Source: CAYSPT01 sp964432985 (lineage in GTDB: Bacteria > Muiribacteriota > CAYSPT01). From it: 5,828 nt of DNA. A program made the translations under genes and the position numbers. The stretch lies in NCBI GenBank assembly GCA_964432985.1, contig CAYSPT010000141.1:1-5828 (forward strand), in the 5' to 3' direction. A model generated the notes under the pieces. The model did not search any database and was not told the DNA's origin. It worked only from the letters and a program-made list of their open reading frames with translations. Positions 1-5,265 of this stretch are shown one piece after another (the first letter of the stretch is position 1; the number at the start of each line of letters is the position of its first letter).

Positions 1-249
1 GGGACGGGGTTTCCAGCCGAGGACTGGATCATGCATGATAAACGTTGAATCAGAAGTCAGGTAATGAGCAAGCTTTTCCCGGGTGGAATTGGCCGGGAGC
101 CTGAACGGCTTGAACCGGCGGGACAGGAAAAAGAAGTTCCCGTCTTTGTCCGTGGTACCCACCACCCGGACGACGATCTCTCCCATTGTCGTGGACAGAA
201 TAAGACCGACGAGAAGAAGAGCCAGGTTCCTATAGGTTTCTCGTCTCAC
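1..249 (-). CDS. N-terminal fragment of a membrane-anchored protein, possibly SGNH/GDSL hydrolase-like
   Basis: The reading frame opens at a GTG (249-247) and stays open for 83 codons to the left edge, so the C-terminus and any catalytic domain are missing. The GTG is chosen because a GGAAG ribosome-binding-like sequence (256-260) lies 6 nt upstream, and the ATG next to it is followed at once by TGA. Residues 8-30 form a hydrophobic signal-anchor or transmembrane segment after a short basic start (RRETYR), which suggests a periplasmic or extracellular domain. Residues 72-83 read MHDPVLGWKPRP. A 'DP-x-LGW-x-x-RP' element soon after an N-terminal anchor is common in membrane-anchored SGNH/GDSL-type hydrolases, but the GDS and catalytic Ser/His motifs lie outside the window, so the family call is an inference. 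The start lies 19 nt downstream of the preceding primase-like gene, which suggests it is the third gene of the same operon. Confidence 0.6.
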   Translation of the reverse strand, partial: MRRETYRNLALLLVGLILSTTMGEIVVRVVGTTDKDGNFFFLSRRFKPFRLPANSTREKLAHYLTSDSTFIMHDPVLGWKPRP

Positions 250-268
250 ATTTTGCTTCCGCCAGACC

Positions 269-1579
269 TTACAGATTGATGTTTCCCTCTTCCAACAGAT
301 ACACCGCCCCGTAGACTCGGGCCCAGAAAAAGCCCCGTGTTTTCGACACGTACTTGTACCAGTTGATGTTCCAGTCGAACGGCTGGTGGTAAAAATCGTT
401 TATCAAACAACCGATGTGTTTGGGATGCCACCCTTTGTCCATCAGGTTCCTGACGAATTTCTTCAAAGCACGAGGCTGCAACGCCCGTGGACAGGGGTAC
501 TCGACGAAGTTCCGGGTCTTGGCGCTTAACCGCTCATCATTCATGGCCCGGTACAGTGCCGTTCCACGGGGAAGCTCCGGCTCCATGTCGAATCCCCGGT
601 GATACTCGTACAGGTCCGATTCCCGGTACTCCATGACCAGGCTGCCCATGGATATATCGTCAGCTATGGGGATGTGACCGGTGAAGTGCTGAGCGTGGTC
701 CACCGCTTTTTCCTTGTCCCACATACAGCTCAGCAGATGCTCCAGATCATCTATGAAGATATCCTCATCCGGGGATTCTCGGCCCGGGTAAATCCGCATG
801 ATGACGTCCTGGTGCGATTCACTTCCCGGGAAGAAGCGCCGTCGTTTCTTGTGCAGCCCGAAGGGGGCACGCATGATGCGCATGTACCCGGGATCGCCGG
901 TATCGGTGATGTCCTCGTTGACACATTTTTCAGCCGAATCACTTATGGTGATGGGCATATCGTGGTGTTGATCGGCGTTCATCTTTGACTTGAGAGCCAT
1001 GAACTCCTTGAGACGCCCCACGCCGCTGAAGACCAGCCCGGCGTCCAGACCGGGGGGAGGATTACGTTTGATATCATACGGGTCGCAATAGAGATAGGCT
1101 TTGATCAAATCGTTTTCCAGATACCCGATATCAGACACCATCTTGAACGCTTTCGTTCCCCGGAGAATTTTGAAATTGACGTGCCATCCCGAAGGTGTCA
1201 GGTCGATCATGTGCGGAAGCCCATGCCGCTGAAGCATTCCGGTCTCGTACATGATGACCGGGAAGATGTGCTTTCTGAAATAGTGAAGCTGGGACCCCAG
1301 GTTGAAATAAAGGTTGTAGGGGTCGGCCAGGAAGATCTCGGCATCCTTGGCAAACAGTACGCTCTGTCCCCGGTACCCGAAGATGGGAAGGTAGACTTCC
1401 AGGTTCCAGTCCACGGTCATCTTTTCAAGCTGACTGACGGGTTCCGCCGTCACCAGCAGTTTGTTCGGGTCCCACCCGTACCTGATCAGCTCCTCACCGT
1501 ATCCCAGCACCCAGTTGCAGTAATCGAACGAGTTTCGAAGCTTCGGAAAAACGCTGCGGTAATAATCAGAAATGTCCAT
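269..1579 (-). CDS. AEP-superfamily primase-like protein, paralogue of the upstream gene
   Basis: A 436-residue cytosolic protein with no signal peptide; I know no name for it. The motifs of the archaeo-eukaryotic primase (AEP) catalytic fold are visible. Motif I is KDAEIF with D79 and E81. Motif II is PSGWHVNF with H133. Motif III is D223, 20 residues before H243 of RAPFGLHKK (237-245), followed by a basic run. In PriS-type primases the matching residues bind the metals and the nucleotide. The N-terminal DYYRSVFP (5-12) also resembles the YY-x-R-x-FP start of many primase small subunits. A shared C-terminal element, DKGWHPKHI (381-389), follows. The gene starts 21 nt after the stop of its paralogue with only a weak Shine-Dalgarno sequence, so translation may be coupled. 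No helicase domain or zinc knuckle is seen. Primase, primase-polymerase or a non-catalytic partner are all possible; activity is inferred, not shown. Confidence 0.62.
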   Translation of the reverse strand: MDISDYYRSVFPKLRNSFDYCNWVLGYGEELIRYGWDPNKLLVTAEPVSQLEKMTVDWNLEVYLPIFGYRGQSVLFAKDAEIFLADPYNLYFNLGSQLHYFRKHIFPVIMYETGMLQRHGLPHMIDLTPSGWHVNFKILRGTKAFKMVSDIGYLENDLIKAYLYCDPYDIKRNPPPGLDAGLVFSGVGRLKEFMALKSKMNADQHHDMPITISDSAEKCVNEDITDTGDPGYMRIMRAPFGLHKKRRRFFPGSESHQDVIMRIYPGRESPDEDIFIDDLEHLLSCMWDKEKAVDHAQHFTGHIPIADDISMGSLVMEYRESDLYEYHRGFDMEPELPRGTALYRAMNDERLSAKTRNFVEYPCPRALQPRALKKFVRNLMDKGWHPKHIGCLINDFYHQPFDWNINWYKYVSKTRGFFWARVYGAVYLLEEGNINL

Positions 1580-1600
1580 TGATAGTCAACAACTTTCAGG

Positions 1601-3043
1601 TCAATACCGCTTGTATTTGTCTACCGTCACATGCCAGTCCATGGTACCGGTCACCGTCTGAACGTAGAACGGCCTTACCCAGCCGGTCATCCACTTGATG
1701 GGACAGTGCTTCCGCAGGTCCACATCCAGTCCGAAATAATCCATCTTCCCCGCCAGCAGGGCCACGATGTCAGCCGGGTGCCAATTCTTCTTAAGCATCG
1801 CCAGGGTGACGTTTCGGATAACATCCGGTTTGAGCAGATGATTTCCGTTTTTGGTCGGATGCCATAACGCGTCCTTGACATGGTACGGCAGCCCGCGGAA
1901 ACTCTCGTTGAACTGGAAGTGCTTCTTGTAGTCACTACCGATGAACTGCTCCATCCCCTGGTCGAAGTACCGGTGGGCATTGTAGACGTCGCTTCGTTTG
2001 TAGGCTTTTATCATCCGCTCGACTCCCCACGACATCACCGGCAAATCGGTGGTGACGGACCCCGCATACTGGGCGGTGTTGTGGTAGTTGCGCCGGTTGT
2101 TGAAAAGATCGTCCAGGGAAAGTTCGTGATTGTTGCACGGCGTGAACCGGGGTACGGCGATGTTGTACGGCGTGTTTCTGGCTATCTCATGCCCCACCTT
2201 GGCGGGATTGACCTTGTGCTTCTGGTGAAGGGAGAAGGGCAGCCGGACGTCACGCATGTGCAAAGGGAATCCGAAGGCGCTCAGGTCCACGGAGATAACA
2301 TCCCCGTGCCTGGTTCCGGCATACTGGTCGCCAATGACCACGGGCAGCTTGTTAGTGAACCGCCGTGCGCGCCACATGGCTTCATTGGAAATGAACTCGG
2401 CTAGTTTTCCCCAGCCATCGTAAGCCCAGGCCTCGCTGTCCTGCACGAACCGGCGGCGTTTGGAACCGTAGCGCTTGTATAAATTGAGCCGCCGCTCGCT
2501 CGTGGTGACGAAACCGATGCTCTGCATAAGCTCGAAGGCGTACTCGCTCTTCGGAACCCGGAAACCATAGTGGTATCCCTGCCCGGTAGCAATGACCAGT
2601 GGAGAAAATCCAAAGTCTCTGAAGACACTCATCAACGCCTGGTGAAACGGCTCCAGGCACCAGAAGGCCCTGGTCATATCCAGGTAATTGTCACCCGGAA
2701 AATGGTGGGACACCCGCTCTACGTCCATGACGCAAATCAGGTTATCTTCGTCGTGGACCGCTCTGAAGACATCGGCACGCTTGTCCAGTATCTGGCCGAG
2801 CTGCCAGGTTTCCTTAGCCCGGAACTTCTGAGCAGTGGGCACCCTCACCCCGTACTCAACCAGGTACATGGTGCTCATCAGCTTTCCCAGGTTCCGCAGG
2901 TTATAGGATTTTCTCAGGGGGCCGTGATTGGCCGGATACCCGATATCCGCCCGGGCCGTTATCCAGTCGGGTACCCCGCAGTACTCCAGCATCCGCTTGA
3001 TTACCTCCGGGTGTCTGTAAAAATCTTTAGCATTCTTGGGCAT
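1601..3043 (-). CDS. AEP-superfamily (PriS/PrimPol-like) primase candidate, first gene of the operon
   Basis: A 480-residue soluble protein that would usually be annotated as hypothetical. It shows the three AEP motifs clearly. Motif I is hydrophobic-D-V-E (ICVMDVE, with D107 and E109). Motif II is ATGQGYHYGF (G154, G156, H158), close to the sG-x-G-x-H motif of primases. Motif III is D253 followed 20 residues later by H273 in RLPFSLHQK (267-275), very like the RLPGSLHGK element of archaeal PriS. Members of this superfamily make RNA or DNA primers or act as repair or translesion primase-polymerases. The N-terminus DFYRHPEVIKRMLEYCG (7-23) and the C-terminal KKNWHPADI (418-426) have counterparts in the next gene. 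No helicase, PriL-like Fe-S region or zinc knuckle is seen. The ATG is supported by a 9-nt perfect match to the 16S tail 5 nt upstream. The gene heads a likely three-gene operon. The fold is fairly confident; the exact role is unknown. Confidence 0.72.
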   Translation of the reverse strand: MPKNAKDFYRHPEVIKRMLEYCGVPDWITARADIGYPANHGPLRKSYNLRNLGKLMSTMYLVEYGVRVPTAQKFRAKETWQLGQILDKRADVFRAVHDEDNLICVMDVERVSHHFPGDNYLDMTRAFWCLEPFHQALMSVFRDFGFSPLVIATGQGYHYGFRVPKSEYAFELMQSIGFVTTSERRLNLYKRYGSKRRRFVQDSEAWAYDGWGKLAEFISNEAMWRARRFTNKLPVVIGDQYAGTRHGDVISVDLSAFGFPLHMRDVRLPFSLHQKHKVNPAKVGHEIARNTPYNIAVPRFTPCNNHELSLDDLFNNRRNYHNTAQYAGSVTTDLPVMSWGVERMIKAYKRSDVYNAHRYFDQGMEQFIGSDYKKHFQFNESFRGLPYHVKDALWHPTKNGNHLLKPDVIRNVTLAMLKKNWHPADIVALLAGKMDYFGLDVDLRKHCPIKWMTGWVRPFYVQTVTGTMDWHVTVDKYKRY

Positions 3044-3048
3044 GATTC

Positions 3049-3057
3049 GATCACCTC
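3049..3057 (-). promoter_or_regulatory. Extended ribosome binding site of the first primase-like gene
   Basis: On the minus strand GAGGTGATC is a 9-nt perfect complement of the usual bacterial 16S rRNA 3' end, 5 nt before the ATG at 3043-3041. It fixes the start codon and suggests efficient initiation. The next gene of the operon has only a weak site, so the two paralogues may be made in unequal amounts. Confidence 0.8.
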
Positions 3058-3121
3058 TTCAATTGAAATGCAATGCGGTTCACATTGTCTAAACAAAAAA
3101 CGGTAGAAAGTTTCACCTGTC

Positions 3122-3151
3122 GTTATATACTTTTTGGCTCAGCAGATTCAA
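3122..3151 (-). promoter_or_regulatory. Candidate sigma70-like promoter of the primase-like operon
   Basis: On the minus strand a -35 box TTGAAT (3151-3146, 4 of 6 consensus bases) is separated by 18 nt from a -10 box TATAAC (3127-3122, 5 of 6). Transcription would start near 3115, about 72 nt before the ATG of the primase-like gene. It lies just downstream of the gdh terminator, as expected for an independent transcription unit. An alternative -10, TATATA, lies 2 nt upstream with a 16-nt spacer. Confidence 0.5.
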
Positions 3152-3163
3152 GTGCATCTGCAG
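3140..3163. promoter_or_regulatory. Inverted repeat over the -35 box, candidate operator
   Basis: On the plus strand CAGCAGAT (3140-3147) and ATCTGCAG (3156-3163) form an inverted repeat with an 8-nt spacer. The inner six bases of each arm (GCAGAT / ATCTGC) are perfectly complementary, and seven of eight match over the full arm. It covers the putative -35 box at 3146-3151, a typical place for a dimeric repressor to bind. A second, smaller repeat, CAATG-N7-CATTG (3071-3087), lies in the leader. Chance occurrence cannot be excluded, and no regulator gene is present in the window. Confidence 0.35.
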
Positions 3164-3196
3164 TCATAGCAGGAAAATACGTAAAAGATCCCGGTG

Positions 3197-3238
3197 AAAA
3201 TAAAGCCGGTTTCGCGGATGAACCGCGAAAACCGGCTT
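3197..3238 (-). terminator. Rho-independent terminator of the glutamate dehydrogenase gene
   Basis: A GC-rich stem pairs 3203-3217 with 3223-3238: fifteen base pairs with one bulged A and a five-base loop. Read on the minus strand it is followed directly by TTTATTTT (3204-3197), giving the U-rich tail of an intrinsic terminator. It begins about 50 nt after the gdh stop codon. On the plus strand no T tract follows, so it should work only in the direction of the genes. Confidence 0.88.
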
Positions 3239-3289
3239 ATCGAAACAACAATAACTTTCCTGAAGACTACTGATCAGGGAAAGATGCGC

Positions 3290-4540
3290 TCAAGGAAATA
3301 TACCGCGCAGGTTGTAGGTCTGGGCAATACGGCGCAGAGCCACGATGTAGGCGGCAGTACGCCAGTCGGAGCTGAACTCTTTGGCGGTTTCCCGCACGCG
3401 GTCGTATGCGTTGACCATCTTGGTGTGCAGTTTGGTATCCACTTCTTCCAGCTCCCAGAACTCGCTGCGCTTGTTCTGCAGCCACTCGAAGTAGCTCACG
3501 CACACGCCGCCGGCGTTGCAGAGGATGTCGGGAATCATATCGATGCCCTTCTCCATCAGCACCCGGTCACCGTCCAAGTCGGTGGGACCGTTGGCGCCCT
3601 CGGCCACCAGCTTGACATCGAGCCAGTTCACCGTCTCGGCTGTGATCTGGTTTTCCAGGGCCGCCGGGACAAAGATGTCGGCTTTGGTCTTCATGAAGGT
3701 CTCGTGATCGATGACTTCAGCTTTCGAATATCCCTTCACACCGCCGTTCTTCTCCACGTAGGCAGCCAGGTCGTCGGCGTCGATTCCGTCCAGGTTGCGA
3801 ATGGAACCGGTGTGGTCCTCCGCCGCCAGCAGAGTGGAGCCGAAAGGCTTCAGCAGCTTGGCTGTCCAGGAACCGACATTGCCGAATCCCTGCACGAAGT
3901 AGGTGACCTTGCTCAGATCGACATTCTTATCTTCGGCCCATTTCTCGATACAGTACACAACACCCTGCCCTGTAGCCTTATCACGGCCGATGCTGCCGCC
4001 GGAAGCCAGGGGCTTGCCGGTGATAACGTGGTAGTTGGCGTTCCGCTCGCGGGCAGGCATGGTCATCAAGTAGGTGTCAAGTATCCAGGCCATGATCTGA
4101 GCGTTGGTGTTTACATCAGGCGCCGGGATGTCATACTCCGGCCCGATGTTGTTGCTCAGAGCCGAGGTGAACCGGCGGGTGATCCGCATCAGTTCTTTCT
4201 CAGAATACCTCCAGGGTGCGATCTGGATGCCGCCCTTGCCCCCGCCGAAGGGGATGTCCATGATGGCGCTTTTCCAGGTCATCCAGGTTGCCAGAGAGCG
4301 GACCTCGTCGATGTCCACCGCCGGGTGGAACCTCAAGCCGCCCTTGTAGGGCCCCAGTACATTGTTGTGCTGCACGCGGTACCCGGTGAACATCTCGACT
4401 CGCCCGTCATCCATAACCGCCGGGAAATTAATGACGATTTCGTTCTGGGTTTTGGCCAGAATTTTGCGGATGTCTGGTCCGAGATGCATCAGGTCAGCCG
4501 CCTTGTTGAACTGCTTGCCGACTGTTTCGTAAAGACTCAT
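3290..4540 (-). CDS. gdhA: Glutamate dehydrogenase (Glu/Leu/Phe/Val dehydrogenase family)
   Basis: Catalyses the reversible oxidative deamination of L-glutamate to 2-oxoglutarate and ammonium with NAD(P)+, in the cytosol, normally as a hexamer. The 416 residues match the usual length of the compact bacterial and archaeal enzymes, so the gene is complete. The substrate domain holds LGPYKGGLRFHP (62-73) with substrate lysine K66, K90, and the catalytic lysine K102 in PFGGGKGG (97-104), followed by APDVNT (140-145) with D142. The nucleotide domain has the dinucleotide-binding loop FVQGFGNVGSW (215-225). An acidic pair (E241, D242) near the end of the next strand is compatible with NAD(H) preference, but cofactor use cannot be decided by eye. 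The C-terminal helix region (DWRTAAYIVALRRIA) is typical. A perfect AGGAGG lies 9 nt before the ATG. The gene has its own promoter and terminator and appears monocistronic. Confidence 0.97.
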   Translation of the reverse strand: MSLYETVGKQFNKAADLMHLGPDIRKILAKTQNEIVINFPAVMDDGRVEMFTGYRVQHNNVLGPYKGGLRFHPAVDIDEVRSLATWMTWKSAIMDIPFGGGKGGIQIAPWRYSEKELMRITRRFTSALSNNIGPEYDIPAPDVNTNAQIMAWILDTYLMTMPARERNANYHVITGKPLASGGSIGRDKATGQGVVYCIEKWAEDKNVDLSKVTYFVQGFGNVGSWTAKLLKPFGSTLLAAEDHTGSIRNLDGIDADDLAAYVEKNGGVKGYSKAEVIDHETFMKTKADIFVPAALENQITAETVNWLDVKLVAEGANGPTDLDGDRVLMEKGIDMIPDILCNAGGVCVSYFEWLQNKRSEFWELEEVDTKLHTKMVNAYDRVRETAKEFSSDWRTAAYIVALRRIAQTYNLRGIFP

Positions 4541-4549
4541 GATAGTAAA

Positions 4550-4555
4550 CCTCCT
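4550..4555 (-). promoter_or_regulatory. Ribosome binding site of gdhA
   Basis: AGGAGG on the minus strand, 9 nt upstream of the ATG at 4540-4538, within TAGGAGGT. It fixes the start and predicts strong translation. Confidence 0.88.
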
Positions 4556-4590
4556 AAAATTTCGTTAAAATAATACATCAGATATAGATA

Positions 4591-4606
4591 CACTTTACAC
4601 AAAGTG
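4591..4606. promoter_or_regulatory. Perfect inverted repeat in the gdhA leader, candidate operator or small hairpin
   Basis: CACTTT-ACAC-AAAGTG on the plus strand is a perfect 6-bp inverted repeat with a 4-nt centre. It lies 51 nt upstream of the gdhA start. It could be a binding site for a dimeric regulator or form a small hairpin in the mRNA leader. A weak promoter pair also overlaps it on the minus strand (TTCACT, 16-nt spacer, TATATC); if that promoter were used, the repeat would sit over its -35 box and spacer. No evidence here decides between these readings. Confidence 0.4.
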
Positions 4607-4713
4607 AAGTATGGAGTTAAATGCTGGATACTGGCTACAAAGCTCAGTTGTGCTTGTTTAAATAATACCTTCTAGCGACCTACTTACTACTACTTTCTAA
4701 CTACGAGCCATGT

Positions 4714-4742
4714 ACTATACCATGCAAAGAGGATGTTGGCAA
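4714..4742 (-). promoter_or_regulatory. Sigma70-like promoter of gdhA
   Basis: On the minus strand TTGCCA (4742-4737, 5 of 6 consensus bases) and TATAGT (4719-4714, 5 of 6) are separated by the ideal 17 nt. Transcription would start near 4707, giving a leader of about 167 nt before gdhA. It lies just after the end of the upstream J-domain gene, after which I see no terminator, so some readthrough into gdhA is also possible. Confidence 0.62.
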
Positions 4743-4770
4743 GAAGAAATTAATCCATGTCAAGTTTTTT

Positions 4771-5265
4771 TTATTTTTCCTGGTCATGCTGCAATTTCAA
4801 CTCATCGTATGCCCATTGTATATCGACAAATTTCCGGTGCGCTATCTCCTGGAATTCCTTTCCCAGGTGTGACACTTTGTCCGGATGATATTGTGCCGCC
4901 TTCTCCCTGTACGTTTTTTTAATCGTTTCGAAGGTGGCGTCGGGAGGTAATTCCAGGATTTGATACGGATCTTTTTGAGAAGATGTCTGCCCTCCGTAGG
5001 AATCCGCGGAGGACCTGGAAAACCCGTTTTCCGGTCCAGTACGGCGGTCGGTACTCCCGGTCCCGCGTGACGCTTCCTGCTTCTTGAAAAATTTCAGAAA
5101 CGGCAGTGGTGAGCGGCCGGTCAGGATCATGTAAACCATGAAACCGAGCACGACCAGATCGTCCGGGAGTCCACCGGGACCGAACAGGGATTCGGGAATG
5201 AGATCAAAGGGAGATACAACATAGATCAATGACAGGATGATCAACGCGATTTTCCCCGTGCTCAT
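4771..5265 (-). CDS. DUF1232 membrane protein with C-terminal J domain (DnaJ-like)
   Basis: A 164-residue protein with two modules. Residues 4-50 are a DUF1232 (YkvA-like) module: a hydrophobic helix, then the hallmark SPFDLIPE (18-25) and LPDD (33-36), then a second hydrophobic helix (37-49). Residues 51-97 are a polar, low-complexity linker rich in Ser, Arg and Gly. Residues 99-160 are a J domain starting DPYQILELPPDAT, with the obligatory HPD at 127-129. J domains stimulate the ATPase of DnaK-type chaperones, so this protein probably recruits an Hsp70 to the inner membrane. It lacks the Gly/Phe, zinc-finger and C-terminal domains of true DnaJ. Its ATG overlaps the stop of the upstream gene as ATGA, which implies translational coupling. 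The client protein is unknown. Confidence 0.9.
   Translation of the reverse strand: MSTGKIALIILSLIYVVSPFDLIPESLFGPGGLPDDLVVLGFMVYMILTGRSPLPFLKFFKKQEASRGTGSTDRRTGPENGFSRSSADSYGGQTSSQKDPYQILELPPDATFETIKKTYREKAAQYHPDKVSHLGKEFQEIAHRKFVDIQWAYDELKLQHDQEK

Noticed and set aside
64..279. A 71-codon open frame on the plus strand at the left edge
   Set aside because: The opposite strand carries a better frame with a hydrophobic anchor, a plausible ribosome binding site and operon spacing, so the plus-strand frame is a shadow.
1880..2404. A 174-codon open frame on the plus strand (and a 178-codon one at 2570-3106)
   Set aside because: Both are antisense to the first primase-like gene, which has the motifs and a strong ribosome binding site. 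Their translations show no domain or sensible start signal.
3194..4573. A 459-codon open frame on the plus strand opposite gdhA
   Set aside because: It lies almost wholly antisense to a clear, complete glutamate dehydrogenase gene, shows no recognisable domain, and its start falls beside the terminator hairpin. It is a by-product of the codon bias of the real gene.
4660..4710. Weak resemblance of the gdhA leader (AAGTAGG, then CTAGAAGG) to the core of the glnA-type glutamine riboswitch
   Set aside because: The upstream conserved arm of that RNA is not present and the pairing stems do not form by eye, so the match is probably chance in a purine-rich stretch.
4758..4763. A perfect TTGACA -35 hexamer on the minus strand just after the J-domain gene
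   Set aside because: No acceptable -10 hexamer lies 16-18 nt downstream. The nearby TTGCCA/TATAGT pair has ideal spacing and is preferred.
4764..4778. T-rich tract on the plus strand that might be a terminator tail
   Set aside because: No stable stem lies directly upstream on the plus strand and no gene is transcribed in that direction. On the minus strand the tract reads as A-rich.
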